64,000 nucleotides of DNA from Kutzneria sp. CA-103260 (GCF_018263855.1 NZ_CP073318.1:7378001-7442000), one strand, 5' to 3'. Counted from the stretch's first letter, positions 53,048 to 63,441 are shown. The notes: generated by a model not told the origin, from the sequence alone. Program-made: numbers and translations.

Positions 53048-55509
53048 CGGGAATCCAGTAGCCCGGCCAGATCAGCCAGGATCGGGTGCCGGGTGAGGTC
53101 GGCGGGAGACACCGCGCGGTCCAGGGCGATCGCCAGCCGCACCGCCGACAGCGACGTGCCGCCGCGGTCGAAGAAGTGGTCCCGCCGGCCGATCTGGTCG
53201 GCGCGGACGCCGAGCACCTTCGCCCATGCGGCCGCCAGCCGCCGCTCGGTCGGCGTGCACGGCGCCTGGTGGGTCTGCTCGGCGCCGTCACGGCCGTCGA
53301 GTTCTCCGGCGAGTGCGGTCAGCGTGCTCCTGTCGATCTTGCCGTTGCCGGTCAGCGGCAGCTTTTCCCGCCAGTGGAAGGCCGCGGGGACCATGTAGCC
53401 CGGCAGCGACTGCGCCAGCCGGTCACGCAGGACGTCGGTTTCCAGCGGCCGCCGGCCGGAGTAGAAGGCCACCAGGCGCTTGCTCCGGTCCGCCCGCTCG
53501 GCGACCACCACCGCGCCGTCGCGGACACCGGGCGCCCGTGACAGGGCGTTCTCGATCTCGCCGATCTCGATCCGGAAGCCGGAGATCTTGACCTGGTTGT
53601 CCCGGCGGCCGAGGAATTCCAGCTTGCCCTCCGGCTGCCAGCGGCCGTAGTCGCCGCTGCGGCAGAGCCGCTCGCCCGCGCGATGCGGATCCGCCATGAA
53701 GACCGCGCGGGTGCGCTCGGGGTCGTTGACGTAGCCGCGGCCGACGCAGACTCCGGAGAAGGCGATCACGCCGGGCGCGCCCAGCGGCACCGGTGCCAGG
53801 TGTTCGTCGACGACGTAGACGTGGACGTTGTCGATGGGGCGGCCGAGCGGGACCCGTTCCCGGTCCGGCGCCTGGTCCATGACCTCGTGCACGGCGTCGT
53901 CGGAGGTCTCGGTCAGTCCGTAGGTGTTGACCAGCTTGATCTTCGGCTGGGCCGCGAACCAGCGGTGCACGAGCTCCTTCTTCAGGAAGTCACCGGTGGG
54001 CGACACGGTGTGCAGGTCCGGCAGTTCGCGCGGGTGCCGCTCCAAATAGGACAGGACGACGTCCAGGTAGGACGGCACGACCTGGAGCACCGCGGCCTGG
54101 CCGTCGACGATCGTGTCGACGAACCGTTCGACGTCCAGGATGGCCTCCTGCTCGACCAGCAGGGTCCGGCCGCCGACCAGGAGCGCGGCGACCAGTTGCC
54201 ACACCGAGATGTCGAAGCACTGCGGTCCGGTCTGCGGGACCACCTCCCCCTCGCCGAGCTCCAGGTCGGCGATCTTGGCGTAGATGTGGTTGAGCATGCC
54301 CGCGTGCTCGCACATCGCCCCCTTGGGCGTACCGGTGGAACCCGAGGTGAACAGGACGTACGCGAGTTGGTCCGGCGCGACGGTCACGCCGAGGTCCTCG
54401 TCGGCGTGGTACTCCGCGTAGGCCGTGTCGACGCGGAGCACCCGAACGCCCGACATGGTGTCGAGGGCGGCGTCGAGCGTGGTGGTGCTGCCGCGTTCGG
54501 TCAGCACGAGACCGCACTCGGCAAGGGAGAGTGCGGTCGCGATGCGACCGGCCGGGAAGTGCGGCTCGATGGGCAGGTACACGCCGCCGGCCTTGAAGAT
54601 CCCGAGGACGGCGGCCATCCAGTCCAGGTTGCGCTCGGTCACCACCGCGACGACGCCCTCGCGGCGCAGGCCTCGCACCAGCAGTGCCCGTCCCAGTTGG
54701 TTGGCACGGGCGTTGAGCTCCCGGTAGGTCCACTGCCGGTCGCCGTGCACGGCCGCGATCGCATCCGGGTGCGTCCGCACCCGCTCCTCGAACAGCTCGT
54801 GCACCCGGCGGTCCGGCAGCTCTCGGCGAGATCCGGCAAGCCCTTCGAGCTGGCAGCGCAGTTCTTCGTCGGAAAGCAGGCTCTGCCGGCGGTGCTCGGC
54901 GTCCGGATCGGCGGCGATCAGCGCGAGCGCGCGGCGGTGGTAGCCGGCGATCCTGGCGGCACAGTCGGCGTCGAGCACGTCGGTCCGGTACCGCAGCCGC
55001 AGTTCGAGTTGACCGTTGTGCCACGAAAATCCCACCCACAGCACGGTGTCCGGCGCGAGGTCACCGCCGATGCCGGCCGGATCGAACACCACCTCGAACG
55101 GCGGCCCGGTCAGGCCCAACTCGCGGCCGAGCTCGTCGATCGGAAAGTCCTTGTGCGGCAGCAGTTCCCACGTGACGCGATGGGCGTCCCGCACCATGGC
55201 CCGCCACGAGTCGGGCTCGGTCGTCGGCCGGCAGGGCAGCGGCCGTCCACCCACCGCGGGCACCCAGCCGGTCGCGACCTCGCGCTCGCCGGTCAGCGCG
55301 GCGAGCACCTTGGCGTGCGCCGCCAGCAGCACCGAGCCCAGCGACACCGCCCACCCGTCCGCCAGCCCGTACAACGCCGTCACGAGTTGGTCGGGGATTG
55401 TCGAGCAGTGCTCGGCAATGCCCGGCACCGGGTCTAGGGTCCACCGCGGGATCGCGGTGAATCCGCCGGCACTGAGCACACCACGCCAGAACTCCGCTGA
55501 CGTGTTCAT
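53044..55509 (-). CDS. NRPS with partial C domain, A and T domains (right copy, intact)
   Basis: The protein has 821 aa. Residues 1-220 are half of a condensation domain without HHxxxDG. The adenylation domain has A3 TSGSTGTPKG, A4 CFDISVW, A5 NTYGLTE and A10 NGKIDR with catalytic Lys724. The carrier serine is Ser786 (FFDRGGTSLS). By hand alignment to PheA the specificity residues read D-I-W-S-V-P-T-D-D-K. The two acidic residues at positions 330 and 331 suit a basic substrate such as L-Dap (inference). AGGAG at seven bases favours the second ATG, giving exactly the length of the left copy. The gene follows the Pls-type protein by 34 bp. Confidence 0.9.
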   Translation of the reverse strand: MNTSAEFWRGVLSAGGFTAIPRWTLDPVPGIAEHCSTIPDQLVTALYGLADGWAVSLGSVLLAAHAKVLAALTGEREVATGWVPAVGGRPLPCRPTTEPDSWRAMVRDAHRVTWELLPHKDFPIDELGRELGLTGPPFEVVFDPAGIGGDLAPDTVLWVGFSWHNGQLELRLRYRTDVLDADCAARIAGYHRRALALIAADPDAEHRRQSLLSDEELRCQLEGLAGSRRELPDRRVHELFEERVRTHPDAIAAVHGDRQWTYRELNARANQLGRALLVRGLRREGVVAVVTERNLDWMAAVLGIFKAGGVYLPIEPHFPAGRIATALSLAECGLVLTERGSTTTLDAALDTMSGVRVLRVDTAYAEYHADEDLGVTVAPDQLAYVLFTSGSTGTPKGAMCEHAGMLNHIYAKIADLELGEGEVVPQTGPQCFDISVWQLVAALLVGGRTLLVEQEAILDVERFVDTIVDGQAAVLQVVPSYLDVVLSYLERHPRELPDLHTVSPTGDFLKKELVHRWFAAQPKIKLVNTYGLTETSDDAVHEVMDQAPDRERVPLGRPIDNVHVYVVDEHLAPVPLGAPGVIAFSGVCVGRGYVNDPERTRAVFMADPHRAGERLCRSGDYGRWQPEGKLEFLGRRDNQVKISGFRIEIGEIENALSRAPGVRDGAVVVAERADRSKRLVAFYSGRRPLETDVLRDRLAQSLPGYMVPAAFHWREKLPLTGNGKIDRSTLTALAGELDGRDGAEQTHQAPCTPTERRLAAAWAKVLGVRADQIGRRDHFFDRGGTSLSAVRLAIALDRAVSPADLTRHPILADLAGLLDSR

Positions 55510-55543
55510 CGGCATTCTCCTCCGCTCCTTGGTCGTCCCGGTG

Positions 55544-58084
55544 CTACTTGTCGCCGATCAGAGCGGCGACGCCGTGGTCGTCACCCCGGCGGAGCTGCGA
55601 ATCTGCCGCGGTGTCGGGCATCTCGCGCGCCGGGTTCCCGCCCCACCGGGCGTGCGGAGGGACTTCCTCGCCCTTCATGAGGAAGGAGTCGGGGGCGAGC
55701 ACCGCGCCGTCGCCCATCGTCACGCCGTAGTGGACCAGGGCGCCGACCCCGACGGTGCAGCCGGAACCAATCGTGATGCGGTCGGCCTTGAAGGCGAAGT
55801 CCTCCAATGAGTGGCACTGGATCGAGCTTCCCGCGTTGAGCATGCAGTCGTCGCCGATCGTCACCATGTCCTTCTCCGCCATGGTGCAGCCGTCGTCGAA
55901 GAGCCTTCTGCCGAGCCGGACCCCCAGCAGTCGCCAAGCCACGTTCTTGAGCGGGGTTCCGTTGAGTGCCATGTGCACGTGCCCGCTCATCTTGAGGAAA
56001 CGCTCCCGCCGCCAGCAGTCGAGCTGGTAGATCGAGCAGTACGACGGCTGGGTGCCCCGGAATCCCGTGGCGGCGCGTTCGACCAGCGCGAAGTAGACCA
56101 CGCCGAACAGCAGGGAGAGGACGGCGAACAACGCGATCGCCGAAGCGCCCCACGAGCCTCGCAGGCCCGAGGCCCAGAAACCGATCAGGGTGACCACGAA
56201 GGCATAGCCCCACCGCGACAGCAGGAACCACGCGATGGTGATGGCGTTGTGCGTGTTCTTGGCCGCCAGCCGGCGGGGCAACTCGTCCCCGCTCGCCATG
56301 TGGTGGAACCTGATGTCTCGCTCGACCGTGCGCGGGATCTCGAAGCTGGGCGATCCCAGGAGCCCGACATCCTCCCGGATCTCCCCGTCGATCGGGACCA
56401 GGACCTTGGTCGCGAGCAGGCAGTTGTCGCCCGTCCGTCCCCGCGCGGGATAGACGATGTCGTTGCCGAGGAAGTTGTGCTGGCCGATCGAGGCCGCGGA
56501 CACGCGGAACGAAGTGCTGGAGTAGTCGGCATTGGCGATCGACAGCCCGTCGGCGATCACCGTGCCACTGCCGACGGAGACCAGGTAGGGGGTGTCGTGC
56601 TTCACCTGCTTGCCGAAGTTCGCTCCGGTCTGCACGACGGGCGCGAGGCGATACCCGAGGCAGCGCAGGTAGCCGACGATGTAGGAGCTGTCACCGAGGA
56701 GCTCGACGAAGAACTTCCTGTTGGTCAGGCCCGTGATCCCCCGGTGGGCCGCGTAGCGGAGTCCGTACAGGCGATAGACCTTGTCCGGCTTGATAAGGAG
56801 GTTGAGCAGGCGGGGCAGGGTGGTCACGACGAGGAGGCCGAGGAGTACGGACCCGAAGAACAGCACCAGGGAAGCCACCAGCGCGACACCGACGAACGTC
56901 CAACTCGTGAAGGCCGGCTCATCGGAGTCGGACAGTGCCGTGAGCCCCGGGACCGCGTCGAACAGCCAGTCCGTGGCGCCCAGCATCAACGGCAGGTACA
57001 GCAACAGCGCACTCGCCAGCTGCACGACGCTGTAGCCGGCCCTTCTGGCGATGCCGCAGGCGGCCGGTTCGACACCTCGGTAGTCCGCCTCGGTCGGCTG
57101 CGCGGGCGAGCCGTGCCAGCGTTCGCCGTGGGGCACGCTCTGTCCCGTGTGGAGCGAGGAGACATGACCGAGCTGGGCCCCGTCGCCGATCGAGGTCTCG
57201 ATGTCGAGCACCGCCTTCTCGCCGACGAACGCGTCCCGCCCGACGGTGACCGCGCCCGTCTGGATCCAGCCGGCGCGGGCTCGGTAGCCGGTGAGGTAGG
57301 TGTCCTTGCGGATGATCGTGCCGTCGCCGATGGAAAGCAGGTCGGTGCACACGGGCGCATGCCGGGAGAGGATCACGACGCCACGACCGATCCGCGCACC
57401 CAGTGCCCTCAGGTAGAGCACATAGAGCGGCGAACCGGCGAACAGGACCAGCGGGTTCACCGTGACCAGCGTCTTGACCAGCCAGAACCGGACGTAGGCC
57501 AGGCTCCAGACGCGGATCCGTTGGCGCTTCCACCGACCGATGAGCACCCATTTCAGCGCGATCGGCAGGGTGCACGCGCTGAGGAAGGTCACGCCCCCGA
57601 CCAGCACCGTGCGCAGGTAGCCGTCGAGCAGGTTCCCGCTCGCGGCAATCCACTCGACGGCTTGCTCGAAAGCGAGCGCGACGAGATAGACGTACCCGAG
57701 CAGAAGCAGAACCTGCAGCGTTCCGCAGAGGACGTACTGCCGCGTGCTCGCCGGCGGCGCCGCCTCGTTGGACGCCTGGGCCGGCTCGACGGCCGGGTCG
57801 CCCTGCGATACGAGCGCCGCGGCCAGGCTGGCGATCGTGGGGTGTTGGTAGACGTCCTTCATCGACACCGACGGCAGGTCCGACCGCTTCCTGACCCGGG
57901 CGCAGAAATGGGCCATCACCATCGAGTCGGCGCCCAGGTCGTCGAAGAAGTGGCCGTCGACCGGCACCCGCTCGACGCGCACGACGTCGGCCAGCACCTC
58001 AGCGAGGATCGCCTCGGTCCCGCACCGGGTGGTTGGAGGTTCGGCCAGATCGGCCGTCACGGTCTCGACAGACTTGCCCGCCAC
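55544..58084 (-). CDS. carrier protein fused to Pls/PosA-type terminal domain
   Basis: The protein has about 846 aa. Residues about 20-95 form a phosphopantetheine carrier (FFDDLGADSMVMAHF, Ser54). The rest matches the terminal region of Pls/PosA NRPSs: membrane helices (LLLLGYVYLVALAFE) flanking soluble units with left-handed-helix hexapeptide repeats (IGDGTIIRKDTYL, VGSGTVIADGLSI, GDDCMLNAGSSIQCHSLEDF, GVGALVHYGVTMGDGAVL). In epsilon-poly-lysine synthetase such domains extend the chain without a conventional condensation or thioesterase domain. Here the A domain is a separate protein encoded next door. GTG at 58084 follows CAGGGAG; similarity does not require the 20 codons upstream. Confidence 0.88.
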   Translation of the reverse strand: MAGKSVETVTADLAEPPTTRCGTEAILAEVLADVVRVERVPVDGHFFDDLGADSMVMAHFCARVRKRSDLPSVSMKDVYQHPTIASLAAALVSQGDPAVEPAQASNEAAPPASTRQYVLCGTLQVLLLLGYVYLVALAFEQAVEWIAASGNLLDGYLRTVLVGGVTFLSACTLPIALKWVLIGRWKRQRIRVWSLAYVRFWLVKTLVTVNPLVLFAGSPLYVLYLRALGARIGRGVVILSRHAPVCTDLLSIGDGTIIRKDTYLTGYRARAGWIQTGAVTVGRDAFVGEKAVLDIETSIGDGAQLGHVSSLHTGQSVPHGERWHGSPAQPTEADYRGVEPAACGIARRAGYSVVQLASALLLYLPLMLGATDWLFDAVPGLTALSDSDEPAFTSWTFVGVALVASLVLFFGSVLLGLLVVTTLPRLLNLLIKPDKVYRLYGLRYAAHRGITGLTNRKFFVELLGDSSYIVGYLRCLGYRLAPVVQTGANFGKQVKHDTPYLVSVGSGTVIADGLSIANADYSSTSFRVSAASIGQHNFLGNDIVYPARGRTGDNCLLATKVLVPIDGEIREDVGLLGSPSFEIPRTVERDIRFHHMASGDELPRRLAAKNTHNAITIAWFLLSRWGYAFVVTLIGFWASGLRGSWGASAIALFAVLSLLFGVVYFALVERAATGFRGTQPSYCSIYQLDCWRRERFLKMSGHVHMALNGTPLKNVAWRLLGVRLGRRLFDDGCTMAEKDMVTIGDDCMLNAGSSIQCHSLEDFAFKADRITIGSGCTVGVGALVHYGVTMGDGAVLAPDSFLMKGEEVPPHARWGGNPAREMPDTAADSQLRRGDDHGVAALIGDK

Positions 58085-58241
58085 GTGAGCTCCCTGAACC
58101 AGAAGTCGGCAGATTCGCGCAATGCTCGGAAAGGAACGAGACAAGCGTGCGCCGAGCCGCCTGGCGGAACATCCTCGAAGTTACCTACATCGGTACGGGT
58201 TCCGAGGTTGTGGCCGGCACGGACGGGGCCGGCCGTGCCAC

Positions 58242-61200
58242 CTACCCGCAGGGCGGGTTGTAGGGGGTGTCGCCGAAGTAGCGGTCCCACTCGTCTTTCG
58301 AGATGGGCTTCCGGATGACGTCGCAGACGTGCGCGGCCACCCGGTCGGCATCGGTTTCCCACAGGCGGGTCGTGTGGTCGTGGGCGACTGTGGCCAGCGT
58401 GTGGCCGTCCGGACTGAACGCCACGGCGAAAACGGCCGCGAGGTGTTCGGGCAGCAGGACCGCCGACGCGCTGGGCTGCTCGGGGTCGGTGACATCCCAC
58501 AGCCGGACGGTCCCGTCGACGCCGGTCGAGGCGAGGGTGTCGCCGTCCGGGCTGAAGGCCACGCCGAAGACCATGCCGCTGTGTCCGGTCAAGGACGAGA
58601 GGGCTCTGGGCCGCTGCGGCTCGGTGACGTCCCAGAGCCGGATCACGCCGTCCCAGGTGGCCGTGGCGACCACGTCACCGCTCGGTGCGAACACGATCGT
58701 TCGCACCGGTTGGTCGACGTCGCCGATCGTGCCGACGAGAACCGGTTTCCGGGGGTTCGAGACGTCCCACAGGCGAGCGGTCTTGTCCCAGCTCGCGGTG
58801 GCCAGCAGCCGACCGTTGGGACTGAACGCCACGACGCGAACGGTTTCGGTGTGCCCTTTCAGGGTGCTCAACGGCGCGGGCGCGTGCGGGTTTCTGACGT
58901 CCCAGAGCTGGACGGTGTGGTCGTCGCTCGCGGTGGCCAGAGTCTGGCCGTCCGGGCTGAACGCCACCCAGCGGATCCTGCCTTCGTGCCCGGACACGGT
59001 CGCCGACCAGGTCGGTCGGCGTGGATCGGCCACGTTCCACAGGCGGACGGTCTTGTCCCAGCTCGCGGTGGCCAGCAGCCGACCGTTGGGACTGAACGCC
59101 ATCGAGCGAACCGTGTCGGTGTGGCCGGTCGGGGTCGCGGACAACAGGCTCGGCCGACGGGAATCCGTGACGTCCCGCAGGCGTAGCGTGCGATCGTCCC
59201 CGGTGGTGGCCAGCATCCGGCCGATCGGGCTGAACGCGACGGCGTAGACGGCGCCCGCGTGGTCGGCGAGGGAGGGGCCGGTGACTTCCCACAGCCGGGC
59301 TGTGTTGTCGGCGCTGGCCGAGACCAGGGCGCTTCCGTCATGGCTGAACACCAGTGACGTGATCGCGCCGGTGTGGCCGGTCAGCACCGCGACGGAACCA
59401 GGTTGGTAAGGGTTGGTCACATCCCACAGCCGGATCGTGCGATCGTCGCCGGCGGTGGCGAGCATGTGCCCGTCCCCGCTCAACGCCACGGCGTCCACCG
59501 AGCCATCGGATCCCGGCAGGGTGGCGGCGATGCTCGCCCGATGGGGATCCGCCACATCCCAGAGCCGGACGGTGCGGTCCTCGCCGGCGGTGACCAGCAG
59601 GCGTCCGTCCGAACTGAACTGGGCGGCGAGGTCTCCGCCCCCGGGCAGGGAGTTGAGCAACCGAGGGACTGACCGGTCCGCCACGTCCCACAGCCGCACC
59701 GTCCGGTCGTCGCCCACGGTCGCCATCGTGTCGCCCCGTGGGCTGAACACGAGCGCTCGGGCCGCGGAATGTCCGCTCGTCCGGCCCGCGGGCCTGGGCT
59801 GTTGCGGATCGCTGAGATCCCACAGCTGGACTTCGCCGTCGTCACCCACGGTCGCCAGGACGGCGCCGGTCGGCGCGAAAGCCAGCGATCCCATGGCATC
59901 CGTGTGGTCGGGAATGGTGCTGAGGTCGCGCGGTTCGTGCCGGTTCGCCACGTCCCACAGCCGAACCGTCCCGTCCGTGCTGCCGGTGGCCAGGACATTT
60001 CCGGTCGGGCTGAACGCCACCGAGCCGACGAGGTCGTCGGCCCCTCGTGACCCGATCGTCGTCGCGGCCAGCGGGCTCGGCTGCCGCGAATCACTGAGAT
60101 CCCACAGGCTGAAGCCACTTCGGGTGGCCGTGGTGAGCGTTCGGCCATCCGGGCTCAGCGCGAGCGCGTCCGTGAGATCCGCGCGGCTCGTCACGACCGT
60201 GGCCCGTGGCGCGGCCCAGGAACTCAGCAGGCTGCTCGTGGTCTCCACCGTGGGCGTGAGGCGGTAGGCGGCGAGGCTGAGCTGCCCCGCGAGAGCGGGA
60301 TTGGCCGCCCGCAGGCCGGTTGCCTCGCTGGCCACCTTGCCGGAGATGGCCAGATTCCGTTGCTCGATGGCGTCTCCCCGGGCACGTACCGCGTACATCG
60401 TCGCCGCGGCCGCGAGAACGGACAGGACGGTGAGACCGACGACGAGTCGGTGCAGGCGGCGGGTGTGGTGGCGGGCGCACTGCTGCTCGTCCTGTTCCAG
60501 CTGGATCGAGGCGTCGAGGAACTGGCGAGCCAGTGGGGTCACACCGCCGCCGGAGCCGGCCTCCTGCACCTGTTCGCGCACGGTGGCGAGGCGCGGGCCC
60601 CGGTAGAGAGTGGCCGGGTGCCGGCCTTCGCGGTCCCAGGCCTCGGCGGCGTCGATGAGCCGTTGCCGGCTGAGCAGCCAGGCGCGGTCGTTGTCGATCC
60701 AGCCGCGTAGTCTCGGCCAGGCTCGCAACAGGGCTTCATGGGTGATCTCCACGAAGTCGCGGTCCAGGGTGAGCAGCCGGGCCGCGACGAGCGCCTCCAT
60801 GGCGACGGCGGACGCGGCCTGGTTGGACGACTGGCCCACCAGCCGGTCACGTTCGACGCGGCGGCCGCTGTGCTCGCTGTCCTCGCCGATGCGCACCAGA
60901 CGTAGCAGCAACTGGCGGGCTTCCCGCCGGGCGGTCACGTCCAGGCTGGTGTAGACGCGTTCGGCGGTGGTGGCGACCGCGCCGTGGATGCCACCGGTGA
61001 GTTGGTAGCCGGCCACCGTCAGGCGAGTGCCCTCCCGTTGCTGCCAGGTGGCGAGCAGCGCATGGGAAAGCAACGGCAGGACACGCGATTCGTAGGTGGC
61101 GTGTTCCTGGTCGGCGCCGTGCTCGATGCCGAGATCGCGCAGCAGTATCTCGACCAGCCCGGGTTCGAGATCGAGCTTGGCGGCTCGGGCCGGGCCGGTG

Positions 61201-62090
61201 ACCGCCTCGATGAGTTCCCCTCGGCTCATCGCGGTGACGGCGAACTGGTTGTTCTGGACCGCGCCGAGCAACTCGGGGTGGGCCAGGCAATGGCTGTAGA
61301 AGTCGGCGCGGACGCCGAGCACCACCAGTGCGGCCGCGCCCTGACCGAGGTCACCGGGACGGGACGCGTCGGCCAGCGCGCCGAGGAACGCCCGGTGCTC
61401 GATGTCCGTCTCGCAGAGCGTGAAGACTTCCTCGAACTGGTCGACGATCAGCACGAGCCGGCCGCCGCCGGGCCCGAGCGTCATCCGCAGCGTCTCGCCC
61501 CACCGCCCGGCGCGGATCTCGTCACGGAGCTTCTCGGCGGGGATCCCCAGCAGCTTGGCCGCGTGCTCGGCCAGCGCGTACGTCGGATGCGCGGTCGGGG
61601 TCATCACCAGCACCGGCCAGCCGGCCGAACCCGCCGCCGGCAGGGAACCGGCGGCCAGGGCGGGAACCAGTCCGGCGGACAGCAGCGAGGACTTGCCCAC
61701 CCCGGACGCGCCGAACACGATCAGCGGCTGATCACGGTCGACGCACTCCGCGACTCGGCTGACCAACGCCGCCGTGCTGCGGGCCCGACCGAAGAACCAG
61801 CGGGCGTCCTTGGGACCGAACGCCGCCAGCCCCGGATACGGGCACGCGGGGGCGTCTTCGGCCGGCGTCACCAGACCGGCCAGTGCCCCGTCGGCCTGCA
61901 GCACCTCGTCCACCCGGCGGGCCAGGTCCGGCGTCGCCGGCTTGTGGCCGTTCTCCACATTGCTCAGATAGCCCCGGCTGTAATGGGTGAGCCCGGACAG
62001 CTGGGACAGGGAGAGTCCCTGCGCGTGACGCAGGCGCCGCAACGCGGCCGCGAAGCCCTGTGCCTTTCTTGAGCCGTCTTCCCTGTTCAT
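58242..62090 (-). CDS. XRE-nSTAND ATPase with 14 WD40 repeats
   Basis: The protein has 1282 aa. Residues 10-65 form an XRE helix-turn-helix (AALRRLRHAQGLSLSQLSGL). An nSTAND NTPase follows, with Walker A GASGVGKSS at 127-135 and Walker B-like LVLIVDQFEEVF. A single hydrophobic span lies near residue 550 (LVVGLTVLSVLAAAATMYAV). The C-terminal half has 14 repeats ending in LWD-type signatures, enough for two seven-bladed propellers. Such proteins are common actinomycete signal-transduction regulators. It lies upstream of the Pls operon in the same orientation, 157 bp away, and may control it. Confidence 0.88.
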   Translation of the reverse strand: MNREDGSRKAQGFAAALRRLRHAQGLSLSQLSGLTHYSRGYLSNVENGHKPATPDLARRVDEVLQADGALAGLVTPAEDAPACPYPGLAAFGPKDARWFFGRARSTAALVSRVAECVDRDQPLIVFGASGVGKSSLLSAGLVPALAAGSLPAAGSAGWPVLVMTPTAHPTYALAEHAAKLLGIPAEKLRDEIRAGRWGETLRMTLGPGGGRLVLIVDQFEEVFTLCETDIEHRAFLGALADASRPGDLGQGAAALVVLGVRADFYSHCLAHPELLGAVQNNQFAVTAMSRGELIEAVTGPARAAKLDLEPGLVEILLRDLGIEHGADQEHATYESRVLPLLSHALLATWQQREGTRLTVAGYQLTGGIHGAVATTAERVYTSLDVTARREARQLLLRLVRIGEDSEHSGRRVERDRLVGQSSNQAASAVAMEALVAARLLTLDRDFVEITHEALLRAWPRLRGWIDNDRAWLLSRQRLIDAAEAWDREGRHPATLYRGPRLATVREQVQEAGSGGGVTPLARQFLDASIQLEQDEQQCARHHTRRLHRLVVGLTVLSVLAAAATMYAVRARGDAIEQRNLAISGKVASEATGLRAANPALAGQLSLAAYRLTPTVETTSSLLSSWAAPRATVVTSRADLTDALALSPDGRTLTTATRSGFSLWDLSDSRQPSPLAATTIGSRGADDLVGSVAFSPTGNVLATGSTDGTVRLWDVANRHEPRDLSTIPDHTDAMGSLAFAPTGAVLATVGDDGEVQLWDLSDPQQPRPAGRTSGHSAARALVFSPRGDTMATVGDDRTVRLWDVADRSVPRLLNSLPGGGDLAAQFSSDGRLLVTAGEDRTVRLWDVADPHRASIAATLPGSDGSVDAVALSGDGHMLATAGDDRTIRLWDVTNPYQPGSVAVLTGHTGAITSLVFSHDGSALVSASADNTARLWEVTGPSLADHAGAVYAVAFSPIGRMLATTGDDRTLRLRDVTDSRRPSLLSATPTGHTDTVRSMAFSPNGRLLATASWDKTVRLWNVADPRRPTWSATVSGHEGRIRWVAFSPDGQTLATASDDHTVQLWDVRNPHAPAPLSTLKGHTETVRVVAFSPNGRLLATASWDKTARLWDVSNPRKPVLVGTIGDVDQPVRTIVFAPSGDVVATATWDGVIRLWDVTEPQRPRALSSLTGHSGMVFGVAFSPDGDTLASTGVDGTVRLWDVTDPEQPSASAVLLPEHLAAVFAVAFSPDGHTLATVAHDHTTRLWETDADRVAAHVCDVIRKPISKDEWDRYFGDTPYNPPCG

Positions 62091-62274
62091 GGCCTGTATC
62101 CCCCACAGTCATCAGGCAGGGATACGGGAAACTTCTTCTCACGGTCGGCGCGTTCACGGAAACTCCGTGCTGGTGCGAGACAAGCTGACGCGCATCCAGT
62201 TGTGATCCCACCTCGGCGGCAGGCGCCAGGGAGATCCACCGCCGGGGAAGCTTACGTGTGCGTATGCCGAAGGG

Positions 62275-63441
62275 GTGTGCCATGCTCATGACAGTGTCCA
62301 CTGGTGGACAAGCGGGCTTGTGCTTGTCCAGCACGGGTTTCGGGCGTTGAACGGGTTACTGGGGCGTTTGGGCAGGTGTGCGGATCTCGCTTCGACAGTG
62401 GGAAACACGCCGGTGCTGTGGATCGACACCCCGTTCGCGTCGGGGAGTCGAGGATTCTGGGCGAAGCTGGAGGGGGCCAATCCCGGTGGGATGAAGGACC
62501 GACCGGCCCTGCACATGGTCACACGTGCGCGTGAGCGTGGTGAACTCGCCCCGGGCGCGATGATTGTCGAGTCGAGCAGCGGATCCTTCGGTCTGGGCCT
62601 GGGATTGGCGGGAATCGCCTTCGGCCACCCGGTGACTGTCGTGACGGATCGCGGCATGGAGCCGATCGTGCGGCGCATGCTCCGTTCGCAGGGGGTGCGG
62701 GTGGAGATGGTTCACGAGCCCTGTCCGGTCGGGGGATGGCAGCAGGCTCGGTGCGACCGGGTGCGGGAACTGCTGGCTGCGTGCCCGGGCGCGTACCATC
62801 CCGACCAGTACGGCAATCCTGACCACGCCGCGGGTTACGCGCCCCTCGCGTTGGAGTTGGTGGCACAGCTCGGCTGGATCGACGTCCTGGTGTGTTCGGT
62901 CGGCACGGGCGGTCACTCGGCCGGCGTCACTCGGGTGCTTCGGACGTACTTCCCGCAGCTGCGGCTGGTCGGCGTGGACACGGTGGGATCCACGATCTTC
63001 GGTCAGCCCGCCTGGCAGCGCCTGATGCGCGGTCTCGGGTCGAGTGTCTATCCACGCAACGTCGACTACGCCAGCTTCGACGAGGTCCATTGGGTGGCGC
63101 CGGCCGAGGCGGTGTGGTCGTGCCGGCAGTTGGCCAGGGCCCGGTACGTCAGTGGCGGCTGGAGTGTGGGCGCCGTGGCCCTCGTCGCGGGGTGGATCGC
63201 CCGTACGCAGCCGTCGGATCAGCGCGTGGTGGCGATCTTCCCGGACGGCCCGCTGCGCTACTTCGACACCGTCTACAACGACGACTACTGCCGGCGCCAC
63301 GGGCTGCTCGACGCGCCGCCGGCCACCCAGCCGGACGAGATTCCCGACCCGTCGGCCCGCGAAGTCACCTCCTGGACGCGCTGCCGACGTGTGGTGGATC
63401 CGCTCACCCGGCCGGAGCACGGCGAGGTGAGACGGTGCTGA
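62275..63441 (+). CDS. SbnA-like PLP-dependent cysteine-synthase-family enzyme
   Basis: The protein is about 388 aa from the first GTG. STVGNTPVLWIDTPF, GGMKDRPALHMV (PLP lysine), VESSSGSFGLGLGLAGIAFG and CSVGTGGHSAGVTRVL follow the cysteine-synthase plan and resemble the SbnA at 49772, including the ..DTVYNDDYCRRHGLL ending seen in that subfamily (DTVYQTNWLQDLYG). It could be a second ACEGA-type synthase or a beta-replacement enzyme with another nucleophile. The start is uncertain; GTG at 62320 is possible. It overlaps the transporter gene by seven bases. Confidence 0.8.
   Translation: MCHAHDSVHWWTSGLVLVQHGFRALNGLLGRLGRCADLASTVGNTPVLWIDTPFASGSRGFWAKLEGANPGGMKDRPALHMVTRARERGELAPGAMIVESSSGSFGLGLGLAGIAFGHPVTVVTDRGMEPIVRRMLRSQGVRVEMVHEPCPVGGWQQARCDRVRELLAACPGAYHPDQYGNPDHAAGYAPLALELVAQLGWIDVLVCSVGTGGHSAGVTRVLRTYFPQLRLVGVDTVGSTIFGQPAWQRLMRGLGSSVYPRNVDYASFDEVHWVAPAEAVWSCRQLARARYVSGGWSVGAVALVAGWIARTQPSDQRVVAIFPDGPLRYFDTVYNDDYCRRHGLLDAPPATQPDEIPDPSAREVTSWTRCRRVVDPLTRPEHGEVRRC

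Noticed and set aside
58242..62090. The XRE-nSTAND-WD40 protein as an anti-phage defence system
   Set aside because: No effector domain is fused and no defence genes are adjacent. This architecture is a common actinomycete regulator and the site is next to a biosynthetic operon.
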